A DNA stretch of 64,000 nucleotides from Phascolomyces articulosus (GCA_025677815.1 JAIXMP010000001.1:2294001-2358000); one strand, 5' to 3'. Counted from the stretch's first letter, positions 51,228 through 64,000 are shown. The notes: generated from the sequence alone by a model not told the origin. Program-made: numbers and translations.

Positions 51228-54200
51228 ATGCTTCATCGACTATTTCGTACCGTTTCAGTTTCAAAGGATTCAGACGATAATTATACACGATTACTTCTTG
51301 AGCCAGAGGCGTGAGTTTAATAATAGTATTAAATACACTGTTTTCTATTTTTTTTTAAGTTTATTGACTTTTTTATTCCCCTTAATCGTTGACCCCATTT
51401 ACAAAGTTGGTGTCCGATTCCTTTAGGTGAAAGCCAAATCAGAGTTCTCTTTTGTCAAGATGCAGGCGATGCTAATAAAACCATATTATACGATTCCAAT
51501 CATGGTATATCAGCAACACCTATTATACCAGTGAATTCCAAACGAACCTCAACAGCCACAAGAGGTGGCATGGCACGTTCTTGGAATGGAAGTGATGGTT
51601 TCCATTCTTCAAAAACAGCTTCAGGAAGAACAAACTCGTTATTGGGATCATTGACGGATCGAAGTAGTAGTAGCAGTAGTAATATTAATAATACAAGACC
51701 ATCCAGTATGCGAGGGACTCCCTCTTCTTTGCATGATAATACTCGTGGATCGCCTTCTTCTCTTCATCGTCATCATCGTCAGGCATGCTTTTATATATAA
51801 ATATAAAAAGAATTGGGTGCGGGAGAGAGGAGGAAATTGTGATGGGTGGATTTTTCTAAGAGAATGATAATGATGATGTTTCATATCATATACATGATAC
51901 ATATGGATGCGAAATTGCCATTGATAACAAAAATCAAAAACACAAAACAAAACAACCTTTCCTTTCCCCTTTCTCTTTTCCCCCTTCTTTCTCTTTTCTC
52001 ACTCTTTGTCAATAGGCGAGTCGACGATTAGATCTTATTGGCGACATGATTTTTGGTACAGCACCACTCGCATATAAAGGAATGAATACCAAAGTTCATT
52101 ATAAACGGGATAAAGAACCTCAAATTGTCATATCCAAATTATTTACAATTAATCCACAAGATGCAGATGTGACTCGACGTACTTCATTTTCATCTATAAA
52201 TAGCGATTGGTCTACCACGTCATCCATCCATAACAATAGCAACAATAACAACAACGTCAATACCATCGGTCTGGAACATTTTGCCAGACGGTCTACTTCT
52301 ACATTATCTGTACGATCAATTTCGTTGGATGATAATGCTTCGGAATTATCAACAAGTGATGATGATATCAAAAGCCATTATTCGGGTTATTCAGCAGTGT
52401 ATCCACCTGTTCTTGGATTACGAAATAGTTCATTTAATTCCAAACGATCACGTCGATTTAGTCAAACGAGTATGGAAGATGGTATATTTCGACCTATGCC
52501 AATGCCCGGAAGTAGCAGTATAGGAGCAGATACGAATCATCAGCCGGAAGCCAACAATAATGGAAATAATATGGTAAGGATTGAAGGAGTGGAAGGGAAT
52601 TGTATTAGGATGTAAAGTACGTGTAGAGGATGAATATAAAACGAATTTTGTTGTCAGTTAACAAAAAGGATAATATTTATATCTAGCCCGCTGTACACAG
52701 TGCCCGAACCATCAAATATGCACTTGCTGTTGTTATAACATTGGATGATATAAACAAGACTTTGTTTGATTTTGTATTTTCACATTTTTCATTAATTGAG
52801 AACCATTTACACCGATTACAAGGGGAAGCATTTGATTTGTTATGTGATCATTTTCGTGCCAGCAATTTATCGAATCATCCATTACATCAGGTAAAAATGA
52901 CACTGCCTTTTAATTTAAAAATGAATATATGCTGATATAACCAAAAAAAAAAAATAGAACCGAAGAGCAAGAGGACATTTAGCATACCTTGAATCTGGAA
53001 TATTCCAACATGATAAAATTATGGTAGATGCTGTTATGCAATTCAAACGTGCCTTTTATGATTTATATGGCATACCACGGATACAGGTAAACTATAGAAA
53101 AAGCAATTCATTTTTATTGTCTCGGATGGATGTGTTCATATATTCATGGATACGATTCCTTTGCCTTTTTTTAGGAGCCACTTTGGTTGAACATGTCAAC
53201 TTTTCCACAGCGAAAATCAGATTATTCCGCTTCATTAATCAAAGAATTCATCTATTTAATTGACGAATACGATAATGATGGTCACAATTATATAATATCA
53301 ACATTACTTTCGGCAGTTCTTATGTATCATCTATCTTGGGTTCAAACAGTTGCTCCTCCAGATGAAGTTCGGGTAAAAAAAAAGATACTGTTATTACTGT
53401 ATTCGTTGTTGTGTAATTTACATACTTGCTATTTAAAATTCTTGTTATTGACAAATAATATATTATAGAATATCAATTGTCGACACGGAAATTATGATCC
53501 CTTATGGGCTCAGTTGAGGTAACTATAGTATTTAACCATTGTAAACGAAAGTATGTGTATCTTTTTTTGAGGTTCCATAATTAAACGTTATTTGGTCATC
53601 ATTCTTTTTTCACTTAGTGATTTATACGGATTTGTCGCATCACCTGGTCGAATTGCAAGAACTATTGTTGTTGGTCAAAAGAGTGGACTGGTTCGACGAA
53701 TCTTATATATTTTAACATATTTTATTCGATGTAATGAAGTTTATGAAAACGTAGAATCCATGTTATGTCCTGATCCTGATTCAAGTATATTTAGCGTTGA
53801 ACAGAGGGAAAAAGATACTTCTGATGTATCCAAGTTGGAGGATAAAATTGTTAAACAGCTTATTGGTGGTTCACTCACGAATCCTACTAGTAATAATACA
53901 ATAACGGCGACTACTACAAACACTACCATAGGACCTAGTAATTCTTGTGCTACAACGAACACAGGCATGAATAACAGCATAGCATCTGAACATGTTGAAT
54001 CCATAGCGATACCCAAAACATCATTCTCCATAGCACATAATCATCATCATTATCATTATAACCCACCAGCTGCCGAATCACCCGATTCATTAAACGAACA
54101 TATTATTAGTTCATCCCCATCTCCATCTTATAGTTCTAGAACCTCCCTAGTAGTAAACACCGCATCATCTGTAGGAGGAATTAATAACCGATGGTCAACA

Positions 54201-55430
54201 ACGAGCGGTGAAAGTAGTTTCGATCCACTTACGATAAAAGCGTCAATGAACATCACAACGCCAACAACAAACGATCCATCCTCCCCTATTACTGATATGA
54301 ATGGATATGGAAAACCACAACGACAACCCTCATTAGATCCAGTCATTTCAGCAAATGGAATATACCCTGTCGTAATGCCAAAGTAGGTTTACTATAGACA
54401 TCACAATAGCAACAAAGGAACAATTGTTTATTTATTTATTATAACAGATCATCCATCTATCGTATGACACCAGACATTACCCAAATCCGAGAGGATGGCA
54501 TACCCACAGACCCAGCACATCATTTATTTGCGAAATCATATGGTCGCTCTCTTATGGGTGCTTATTGTGACACTTACAAGTCTGATTTTGTATTATTAGG
54601 TGTCTCCAATAACTCATTTATTGATCGATTGGAAGCAGATATGAAAAATACATTACCACAATTTGCACTAACAGATGAGGTGACTGAAGCGGCTTGTTTA
54701 GTCATTGATACTGAAAAAAGGTAAAGTAGCTAATAATGATATATGACACGTATCTTTCTTTTTCATTTTAATAATCATAATAATTAATACTCTAGTCGCT
54801 GCCGCATTCTACGCCAACACATATCTCACGTAGATCCTAATACTATGAAGTAAGTTTTCCTCTTAATATGGAGAGCATAATTAAACGACTTGATAAAAAA
54901 AATAATTGTAATTTTTTTTTAAAAAAAAAACTTAGTAACGAAGGTGCAGAGTTTAATACCAATTGGAAGGATATAAGTTATTGTAATATTGTTCGCCAGC
55001 TTGTTACCAATATTAAGCAAAAGCATGCATCTAGTACATCTCCTGATGAAGTGTGTATCAATGGATGGTGTACGAAGAGGGTGATATATTGCTTTACTGA
55101 CTCTCATTATTATTGTTAGATTGTTGACTTTATTGAGGATGGTTTACAATTAATCTATTTACAAAGTTTATTGCTACAAGAACGACTTTTTGAATGGTTT
55201 GATTCGGCAGGTACTGAACCAATGGAGGATCTTAAGGATATAGCTGAAGATATCAGGTATTTTTTATATTTATAATTTTCATTGGGGTTACAAATTAAAA
55301 GATCTATAGTTTTAAATTTGTTTTTTTTAATGGTAGAGTGGAAATCAGCGATATACCATTATTAGTAAATGTGTGTAGTACTTATGATTCCAGGGTTGCC
55401 GAGATTTTACGTGAGGCATACGTTATATAG
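51228..55430 (+). CDS. Folliculin-interacting protein (FNIP/Lst4 family)
   Basis: Thirteen exons: 51228-51310, 51407-51782, 52016-52573, 52687-52890, 52958-53086, 53175-53372, 53469-53518, 53618-54382, 54448-54720, 54796-54849, 54936-55080, 55120-55256, 55337-55430; 1021 aa. N-terminal longin part: [20 protein letters not shown] with TILYDS, as in FNIP1/2 (IR....QD...R.VLFDS), then [24 protein letters not shown]-type middle: [51 protein letters not shown]-terminal: [57 protein letters not shown]. Role: partners folliculin/Lst7 as a GAP toward Rag/Gtr GTPases at the lysosome/vacuole in nutrient signalling to TORC1. Ser/Asn-rich inserts enlarge it. Intron 2 starts with GC, and the donor of exon 11 (55081) is less certain. 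Confidence 0.86.
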
Positions 55431-55706
55431 AAAAGAGAAAGTGCCAGTATTCCATCATATGTATCTACAGTTATACACCGTTTTATATTATTTAATGATA
55501 TACTCAATGTCATTTTATTTAGCAACTGTATATATTATTCATTCTCATAAACTATTCGATATGAAAAAAAAAGCTGGGTATGTGAGAGGATGGGGGTTTG
55601 GTAGAATTTGTCAATGAAGTTTTAAATCATGTTAACTGTGTGCTGGAAAAGGCCCGCTCGCGCCCTTTTTCTTTTTTTTTTTTTTTACTTTGTGGCAAAA
55701 TAAAAC
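55431..55706. other. FNIP 3' end and ARP4 promoter
   Basis: A short spacer of ~276 bp with a 20-nt T-rich run at about 55671-55686 just before the ARP4 ATG. No gene. Confidence 0.5.
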
Positions 55707-57976
55707 ATGGTTACATATGGTGGAGGTAATATAAATTACACTCTGATTCAGCTTGTTTTCGTTTAGATTATGTACATTACGATGGACGACAAAATGCGAT
55801 TTATCAATTAACTCTTCTTTCTGTTGAATTACTTATTCGTAAATACATTTATATTTTTTTTACACGGCATATATTACAGACGAAGTAAATGCTTTGGTGT
55901 TTGACATTGGCACTACATCGACGCGTGCTGGCTATGCTGGCGAAGATACACCTAGAGCCATGTTTCCAACATCATTTGGCTATTCAGAGGAACAAGATAC
56001 CGATCCAGAGCAAAAACCCAATGCGGATGAAGACGTGACAATGACAGAAGCAGAAGCACCAGCAACAGAAAATAATGACAAGAGAATTAAAAAGAATTAC
56101 TATATTGGTGATAGTAAAGTGAATACTTGGCGTGAAAATATGGAAGTTCGAAACCCATTAAAGGATGGTCTTGGTAATGTATCCATGAATTTTCTTTTTT
56201 AGAAGAACAGTAAAGAAAAGGGAGTAAAAGAGATCAGAATCACAAAGACTTTTCGCATTGAATGAAACGCGCGTAAAACTGGAACTAAATTATATGCCCT
56301 ATTTTGATCATGTTTTGTAGTCAATGATTGGGATGCTTTGGAACAGATTTGGAATGCAACTTTTCGTGAAATGTTACGCGTCGATCCAGCTGAACATCCA
56401 CTTTTATGTACGGAACCAGCATGGAATACAGCAGAGAACCGTGAAAAGTTTGTAGAATTAGCATTTGAAAAGTTTAACTTTCCTGCTTTCTATTTGGCAA
56501 AGGATGCAGTTATGACAGCGTAAGTAAAAGAAATATACATTGGAATCGAGATTTAGGATTATTTATATATGGAGATATGTATTTCGATTTATATAGATTT
56601 TCGGTTGGAAGAGCAACAGCACTTGTATTGGATTCTGGGGGTGGTATTACAAGTGCAGTACCAGTATATGATGGATACGTTTTGAAAAAGGGTAACTGAG
56701 AAAGAGAAAGAGATTTGTACATTTTGGATGCGAATAGAGATTATATTTAATTCTGGTCTCCATTCCTCTGCCATTTATAGGTATTTTACGACAACCACTT
56801 GCAGGTGATGCCTTGTCACAACAAGCTCTTGATTTATTGAAAAAGGATATGGGGTTAGATGTGACACCTCAATATTTGATTGGTAGTAAAAAGGCTGTAG
56901 AAGCTGGTGCACCACCACAAATTCAAAAACAAAACCGACCCAACACAACAGAGAGTTTTAATGATTATCAAGTATCAGTATGTAATCTCCCCCATCTCAT
57001 TTTGACATGACAACGAAGACATGGCACTCGCAAGATATACAAACTCATATTTGTATTTTGTTATTATTTAGAGAGTAGTACACGAATTCAAAGAATCAGT
57101 ATGCCAAGTGTCTGAAATGACTTTTGATGAAGGGTAAGTGATAGCTTAAAACTAATTCTTAATACATGCATATTAATTCTGAAATAAAATACTAACAAGG
57201 GTCATTTTTAACCCAATTTAGCATCATGGGATCACGACCCCAAAAGCCTTTTGAATTACCAGACGGATACAATAACATGTTTGGTGTCGAACGATATAAA
57301 ATTCCTGAATCTCTTTTCCAACCCCAGCAATTTTTGCGTCATGTAATTATATTAAAAGTAGAACAAATGGATATCTATGATATTTCAATAGACGAGGAGA
57401 GATTAACAACTAGTGTGCATATATTTTAGACAACACCCGGACTTACTCAGCAACAAATTGACACTTGTTGTGGGATGCATCAACTTGTAAATAGCAGTAT
57501 TAGTAACTGTGATATTGATCTTCGCCCACTTTTGTTCAATAACGTTGTTGTCACAGGTGGCAATACACTTTTCCCTGGATTCAATGAACGATTAAACTAT
57601 GAACTTCCTATGTTGGCTCCTGGAGTAAGCTTTATACAACCAAAACAAAGAGAGAGAGAGAGAGAGAGAGAGAGATAATTATGGCAGAAAAAAAAAGGCT
57701 ATTGACTAAAATAATTTAATAAAAAAACAGAGTAAAGTAAAAATCCATGCTGCTGGTAACCAAACAGAACGTCGATGCAGCAGTTGGTTAGGTGGATCCA
57801 TTTTGGCATCTTTAGGTACATTCCATCAATTGTGGATTTCAAAGTAAGTTTTCTTTTCCTTCTTGTTATATGAACGCGAGAATCCTGTATGTGATATTTA
57901 ACTTTTTTTTTTGTTGCTCTTTAGGCAAGAGTATGAAGAATCAGGTGCTTCTATTGTTGAATCAAAATGTCAATAA
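55707..57976 (+). CDS. ARP4: Actin-related protein 4 (ARP4/BAF53)
   Basis: Ten exons: 55707-55725 (19 nt), 55880-56173, 56321-56519, 56597-56691, 56781-56977, 57072-57133, 57222-57342, 57430-57624, 57731-57843 and 57925-57976; 448 aa. The 19-nt first exon supplies MVTYGG, joining to [20 protein letters not shown], the Arp4 signature (human BAF53 YGGDEVGALVFDIG). An acidic insert ([20 protein letters not shown]) and [12 protein letters not shown] follow. Actin-fold motifs: [39 protein letters not shown] (ATP-binding), [33 protein letters not shown]. Role: nuclear subunit shared by NuA4 acetyltransferase, SWR1 and INO80 remodelers; binds nucleosomes and HSA helices. Intron 8 contains a (GA)n run at 57647-57676. 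It is followed, same strand, by the IES2-like gene. Confidence 0.94.
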
Positions 57977-58266
57977 ATTATACATATTATTACCTTGAAC
58001 AACGTCATATACAAAGATACAATTACATTGAGCGTTTTTTTTTTCTATTATATACTTATTAAATAGTCATCCCTGTCATTTTTTTTTAAAAAAAATATAC
58101 AAACTTGATTTCTTTAGCAGCATTTATAATTTCTTTGTATCATTTATTGAATTATTCCAAAAAACTGGTTATGCGTGTAGCGGACATTGTTTTTTCTTAT
58201 ATATTAATCAGAACTTCGCTTTGAAACTTTTTTTTAAAAACATTATACGACACACAACAGAGCAAC

Positions 58267-59319
58267 ATGAAATCACGAAAAATATCACCTACACCATCAG
58301 ACGATGAACTTAGCGATGAAGAATTAGACTTAGACGATGAAGGAGTCGATGATTTGGGAGAGGAAGAAATCGATGAAGAAGATATGGAGGAGGACGATCT
58401 TCAAGAGGAAGAAGACGAAGAAGAGGACGACGACGACGACGACGACGAGTCAACAAGTGTAACTGAATCAGAAACACCTGATGTAACACCTCGATCGTCG
58501 AGAAAGAATCAAAAAAGAAAAAAAGCCGGTATGTTATTGCATAAGTTGATTGCTTACTTTAAGGATACAATTAAATTCTTCATGGTGTTTGATTAACTAA
58601 ACCTTACTGATGGTTCTGTGGTTGCCATGGCGATTTTCCCACTCTTTCTCTTAACATTTTTTTGTTAAATTTTTAGCATATGAAGAGCCAGATAGTGATG
58701 AGGACGAAGAAGATTATGAAGTTGTTTCCAATCGACCATTAACAAAGCGACAACGCGCCAAGTTGGAAAACAATGGTTCAGAAGAATTCTTAGAGTTACC
58801 TATGGGTACGGAAGCAGTATATTTATAATATGTGATAAGGTTGAGTATGATACATGTATTAACCCATAATTATCATTGGATTCTGATTTAAATATACTAT
58901 AGAGAGTATGAAAAAGAAACATTTAACAGAAGAAGAACAAACGTTAAAACGATCTGAAGTTGCACGGCGTCGTAAAAATCAAAGCATAGAACGTGCAGAA
59001 AAAGATAAACAGGATACAATCAATCGATTACTGAAAAAACAAGCATCAAAAAGCAGAAGAATTATCAAGGATGATGGCACGGATGAAAAAGAAAGTGGTA
59101 CTTCAACACGTCGTGTTGCTTTGGTCAAAGATCCAAATGCCCTTCAATACGTTAGTACCCCAAAAGGAAACTTTTTATCCATTCCAACTTCTATAAATAT
59201 TGAACAAGTATTTGGGTAAGTTTTTATATGATTAAGGAAAATAAGGAGAGTAACATAAAATACAGTTTGTTAATCCATTATGATTCTTTTCAATTGCTTA
59301 TAGACCATCTTTCGATTAA
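58267..59319 (+). CDS. IES2: INO80 complex subunit IES2/INO80B (PAPA-1 domain)
   Basis: Four exons: 58267-58528, 58677-58805, 58903-59215 and a 16-nt last exon 59304-59319 (product ends VFGPSFD); 239 aa. N-terminal ~75 residues are almost purely acidic (runs of Asp/Glu), then basic RSSRKNQKRKKAYEEPDSDE. The PAPA-1-like conserved region is LTEEEQTLKRSEVARRRKNQ followed by KDKQDTINRLLKKQASKSRR, closely like IES2/INO80B. The C-terminal DPNALQYVSTPKGNFLSIPT matches the end of the family fold. Role: IES2 binds the Ino80 ATPase and the Rvb1/2 ring and is needed for nucleosome sliding. It is the second INO80 subunit in a row, 290 bp downstream of ARP4, same strand. A zinc-HIT module found in animal INO80B is absent, as in yeast. 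Confidence 0.86.
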
Positions 59320-59587
59320 TTATATATATAAAAATAAAGAGAAACCAGCAGCTGTAAATATTTTAATATCAATAGCAGTTAGAAAGCTTTTGGTCACTTA
59401 TGAAGTATGTTGTTAGTCTTATATTTGATCTCGTGAAAATCGAGCGACGTGGCAACCTATTGACAACTTTTTTTTTGAATACCGAGAAAAGGAGATGGTA
59501 CAACGACCGCATGATTTTATATTAAATTTTCTTTTCCACTTCGAGTTGCTCTTGAGGAAGTCCTGAGCAACTTTTTTTTTCAAAGCC
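59320..59587. promoter_or_regulatory. IES2 3' end and ALG7 promoter
   Basis: 268 bp, AT-rich, with a short GC-richer leader (CTTCGAGTTGCTCTTGAGG near 59539) and T-run directly before the ALG7 ATG. No gene. Confidence 0.45.
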
Positions 59588-61271
59588 ATGGGCAAATCAA
59601 TATGGGTTGCCTCACTCATTGTTGTTGCATTTGGTTTGGCCATCAACGTACCACTCCCTGATACAGTTTATGTTTCAATCTCATTTGCCATTCTTGCTGG
59701 TGTTGTAACATGGAAAACGTTACCTCGACTCGCGATGACATTTGTTAATGCTCGTGTTTCAGGTGTCGATGTATTAAAACCAGATCGTCCAGTAATGTAA
59801 GTGCTTATATTTAATTCTTTTACTAATTTTGCATTTGTTTTTTTTTTCCTACAATAAGACTTATTAATATGATATAGACCAGAAGCAATGGGTTTTCCAA
59901 CGGCTGTTGTATATCTTATTGCCATGTTTTGTTTTATACCATTTCCTTTTATTGATTGGTTTGATGGCCAAGCACGTCTCGTTCATGAAGATAATCCAAT
60001 GATCGGTACTTTTCCCTATCATAAGGTAAAAAAAAGAACTAACATTTGTAATGGGGAAATGGATTGAATCTGAGGAGGGTTACTATCTATACAAATAACT
60101 CATCATCCATCATTTTATTTGTTATAAGCTTGGACAAATTTTATCCGCCATTCTTGCGATTCAATCAATGGTATTACTCGGATTTGCAGATGATATTTTG
60201 GATGTACGATGGCGTTATAAGGTTTGGTTTCCTGCTGTAGCAAGCATACCGCTCTTGATATTTTATTATACAAACTTTGGTGTTACTTATGTTGTATTGC
60301 CACTTCAACTTCGTCCTTATGTGGGTGATCTAGTAGATCTAGGTATTGTATAAAAATACAATGATTAATTTTTGATCTCATAGATAAATATAAAAGCTAA
60401 ATGATCTTTCTTTATCCCCAGGTCCCTTTTATTATTTATACATGGTCATGTTGGTCATTTTCTGTACACATACAATCAATATTCTTGCTGGCATCAATGG
60501 TATTGAAGCTGGACAATCCTTGATTATTGCATTATCGGTTATTATCAACGATTTACTATTCATGTTTAATAATCCGGATCGAGAAAGTCTGGAAGCCCAT
60601 TTATTCAGCCTTTATTTCATGTTGCCATTTGCAGGTGTCACTTTTGCTCTTTTAACTCAGAACTGGTAATTATTATATTCTTATATAAGATGAGATGGGC
60701 TAGGGTGAACTAGGGTAAAAGGGTTTTGTGTAAAAAGAATGAAGCAACTTATAGGATGATGAACGTGCAAAATAGGTTCCCTGCACGCGTATTTGTTGGT
60801 GATACATATTGTTACTTTGCAGGAATTACATTTGCCGTTGTTGGAATTCTTGGCCATTTTTCAAAAACATTGGTGCTTTTTTTCATACCCCAAATTTTCA
60901 ATTTTCTCTACTCATGTCCACAGCTCTTTCGATTTGTTGATTGCCCAAGACACCGAATGCCTCGTCTTGATAGTGAAACAAAGAAACTTCGCTGCTCAAC
61001 AGTCATAATCAAACCAAACAACAGTATCAGAGGGAAACTTGGATATCTTTTTTTAAAGTTTCTTTATTTACTCGGTTTACTCAAAGTTTTCAAACGGGGT
61101 GAAAATGGACGGATATTAGAATGTAACAATTTAACAATCATTAATTTGGTACTGGCACGTTTTGGACCTATGTCAGAAGTCCATACCACACGAATGATAA
61201 TGGGTATTCAAGTTTTGTCAAGTTTATTTGCTTTCTTTATTAGATATAAACTTGTTCAATATGTATATTAA
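59588..61271 (+). CDS. ALG7: UDP-GlcNAc--dolichyl-phosphate GlcNAc-1-phosphotransferase (ALG7/DPAGT1)
   Basis: Five exons: 59588-59796, 59878-60025, 60129-60342, 60422-60665 and 60776-61271; 436 aa, normal length. Multi-pass membrane enzyme with about ten hydrophobic helices. Family motifs: KPDRPVIPEAMGFPTAVVYL (across intron 1), VLLGFADDILDVRWRYK with the catalytic DD, INILAGINGIEAGQSLIIA (dolichol/uridine site), and ARVFVGDTYCYFAGITFAVV. RRHxxE-like loop is represented by CPRHRMPRLD. Role: ER enzyme transferring GlcNAc-1-P from UDP-GlcNAc to dolichyl phosphate, the committed step of N-glycan assembly and the target of tunicamycin. The start lies right before the first membrane helix; no upstream in-frame Met. 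Confidence 0.95.
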
Positions 61272-61349
61272 AAATAAAAGGTTACAAAAAAATGAAATGG
61301 AAGAAGAACAATAAGGAGTCGCTATTTTTGTTTGTTTGTTTGCTTGTTT

Positions 61350-62395
61350 TTAAATGGTAACACCAAGTTGAGGAACATAGCCAAGCTTTTCAAAATGAAC
61401 AATCGTATCTTGAGCTTTCTTGACAACAGCTTCTGCTGTAATATTGAAATGTTTATATAAATCTTTATATGGACCACTTGAACCAAAGATATTACTTCCT
61501 TGTCCATCTGTCATACCCACAAAAGCATGAGCATAACGTTCCCAACCCCAAACACCCAATGCCTCAACGGATACTATAGGTGTTCCTGGTGTAAAGACAG
61601 ATTCCTTGTATTCTTTGGGCTGTTCATCATATAATTCAGTACATGGCATACTAACAACGCGGGTGGGAATATCTTGCTCATTCAGTACTTGAGCTGCTTC
61701 GACTGCTAAAGATACTTCGGAACCTGTGGCAGTAATTATAACCTTGGCATTGGGTTTATCTTGCAAAACGTAAGCACCTTTGCTCACAGATTCTACAGAA
61801 GAACCTTCCAAGTTGGGCAAAGCTTGACGAGATAGTGCTAAAACGGAAGGTCGCTTGTGAGCATTCAATGCAACCAAGTAACTACCAGAAACTTCATTCG
61901 CATCAGCAGGACGGAAAGTCAAAAGATTGGGTGTGGATCGGCATAAAGCCACTGTTTCAATAGGTTGATGACTATAAAGTTATAAATGATAAGTTAATTT
62001 TTTTATACAAATACGATTAGATATTTAAAAAGCACCGAATTTTTATACATACGTAGGACCATCTTCTCCCAAGCCTATGGAATCGTGGGTCATAACATAG
62101 AGAACGCGCAAGTGGGACAAGGCAGAAAGACGAACAGATCCCCAGCCATATCTATATACATTCCATTTTCCATCAGCTTTCATAATATCTCAATTTCCTG
62201 GACTATTTTTTTTTCCTTTTTGTTTTCAATAAAGAATATTCAATTGATCCTTACGTCAAAAAGTTAAGGAAGGTTGATCCAATGGGAATAATACCGCCAT
62301 AACATGCAAATCCATTCATTACTGCAAACATACCATGTTCACGAACACCATAAAATAAGTATTGTCCTTTGTAGTCACCAAGTCCAGTAGATGGC

Positions 62396-62426
<31 letters not shown>

Positions 62427-64000
62427 TATGTGTATGTGTGATTACGATCAGCTGTATGAAACGAATGTTGTAAGGAAAAGAGAAAAAAAAACTATTAGAT
62501 TATAATATACATACGTGTTGGAAAGGAGCAGCCGACTTCCAACGTACCAAGTTGGATGAGCTAAGATCAGCCGAACCAGACATAAAGTCAGGAATTGTAC
62601 CAGCAATTGCATTCAATACAATTTCGGATGCTTTACGGGAAGCAACAGCAGGATCACTTGGTGTGAATCGAGGAAGAGCTGCTTCCCAACCTTGAGGTAA
62701 ATCACCAGCGAAGCGACGTTCAATTTCAGCTGCCTCAGTTGGATATTCTTTACTATATTTTTCAAACAAAGTATTCCATGAAGCTTCATACTCTTGACCA
62801 TGAAGTGTTCGGGAATTATAAAGATCATAAACCTATATTTTTGTTTTTGTAGCACGAAACAAGTGTGAGAATAAAAAGGGACAAGTGCCCATACCCACAT
62901 ATTACATTTGTAATTAATAAGACTTACTGTTTGTGGAACCACATATTTTTCTTCCGGATTAAAACCAAACTTTTGTTTGAGTTGTTTTATATCATCAGCT
63001 TATATAATATATATTGAAATGTCAGTAAAAGAAATACGGCAATAAGAACAACGTGTGAAACGACAAATACATACGTGTTAATGGTGAACCGTGGGCTTTC
63101 GACGTGTTTTCAATAAGGGAGCCGTAGCCTATATCATCACACATTGATAATATCATTAATAAAATAGAACAACATAAATATTATATTCATAATATGGTAT
63201 ATTCCTTTTCCTACCAATTGTCGTGGAAATTTCAATCAATGAAGGTTTGTCCTTCACGGCTTTTGCTTCTTCGATGGCTTTTCCAATGGCTTCTTGATCA
63301 TTGTTACCATCAGCAACACCCGTTGTATGCCATCCACAAGCTTCAAAGCGCATACGCACATTCTCCGTAAATGAGATGTTGGTTTCACCATCAATGGTAA
63401 TCTTGTTGGAATCATATAAACAAATCAATTTACCCAACTTCCAATGACTATGCAGCATTGTATATATTAAGTACTTGGTCTATTCCATCAAATTATTGAA
63501 ACCAATATGATGAATGTATACTATACTATACCCTGCAAGTGAAATGGCTTCAAGTGCTACACCCTCTTGAAGACAACCATCACCGAGAATGACATAGGTG
63601 TAGTTATCAAAGATTTCATAATTGGGGCGGTTATATGTGGCAGCAAAATGTTCTTGTGCAGCAGCAAGACCAACAGCGTTGGAAATACCTTGACCTAACG
63701 GGCCAGTAGTAACTTCTAAGCCTGGAGTGTCTGTAACTTCAGGATGACCCGGTGTTCTATTTGTTTTAATCACGAAAAAGAACACGCCATTAAATATGAG
63801 TGCACCAACACCCTTTTTCCTTTGTACACACGAACAGCATATCCCACCCAACAGATCCATCTAAATAATAAAAAGTGCTGAGAATAATTGAAATGCTTAT
63901 TACTTGCTACCAACTTGACGGAAGTTCTTAAGATCATCCATGGATACATCAAATCCCAAAAGATGCAAAAGAACATATTGAAGAGCACAGCCATGACCAT
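61350..64000 (-). CDS. TKL1: Transketolase, partial (N-terminus beyond the window)
   Basis: Nine exons within the window: 64000-63904, 63756-63532, 63447-63215, 63128-63075, 62998-62928, 62832-62515, 62394-62255, 62151-62053 and 61971-61350; about 619 codons, so roughly 60-70 N-terminal residues are missing. Motifs: [57 protein letters not shown] with ThDP/Mg-binding [62 protein letters not shown] with the catalytic Glu, [19 protein letters not shown] and RPADANE. Role: ThDP enzyme of the non-oxidative pentose phosphate pathway moving two-carbon units between sugar phosphates in the cytosol. C-terminus [12 protein letters not shown]. Convergent with ALG7; only 78 bp separate the stops. Confidence 0.96.

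Overview
The window is nuclear DNA from a filamentous early-diverging fungus, most likely a Mucorales-type Mucoromycota. The evidence is AT-rich sequence with long poly-A/poly-T tracts, compact genes with many 50-150 nt introns (GTAAGT-like donors, TTTAG/ATAG-like acceptors), a fungal-type GAS/GEL glucanosyltransferase, a Zn2Cys6 activator, an SREBP-type bHLH factor, and a decayed DDE transposase of a kind I associate with Mucorales. Species cannot be assigned from sequence alone. Coding models were built by hand from in-frame splicing; lengths and exon borders below come from the sequence.

Region 1 (1-3.2 kb) is a decayed zone: a hexanucleotide microsatellite, then a truncated and frameshifted copy of a mitochondrial beta-ketoacyl-ACP synthase gene. 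Region 2 (3.2-23.4 kb) holds intact genes: a 2,3-dihydroxybenzoate decarboxylase-like amidohydrolase (-), an SREBP-like factor (-) divergent from a small SERTA-like protein (+), a Zn2Cys6 transcription factor (+), a tail-anchored GRAM protein (-), a Kin4-type kinase with a C-terminal KA1 domain (-), a GH72 glucanosyltransferase (-) and a short-chain dehydrogenase (+). Region 3 (23.4-32.6 kb) is a graveyard of mobile or lineage-specific material: a pseudogene fragment, a degenerate DDE transposase, a pair of inverted GGTGCACC repeats resembling a MITE, a frameshifted gene ending in a huge Ser/Ala microsatellite, and an F-box fragment. A small C2-domain protein gene follows (32.6-33.3 kb). Region 4 (33.3-39.3 kb) is about 6 kb with no gene I can support.

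Region 5 (39.3-64 kb) is dense in conserved housekeeping genes: a quinone reductase-like MDR enzyme, LSM1 (mRNA decay), NMD3 (60S export), MSH6 (mismatch repair, 21 exons, -) divergent from a folliculin-interacting protein (FNIP/Lst4), ARP4 immediately followed by an IES2/INO80B gene (both INO80 remodeler subunits), ALG7 (first step of N-glycan assembly) and a transketolase running off the right edge.

The most notable observations are a predicted 4-nt micro-exon needed to make NMD3, an 11-nt micro-exon inside the zinc cluster of the Zn2Cys6 factor, perfect CCATGG-centred X-box-like palindromes in the SREBP and MSH6/FNIP divergent promoters, adjacency of two INO80 subunit genes, and a SERTA-like motif in a fungal protein. 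I did not find a convincing multi-gene system that is clearly new.
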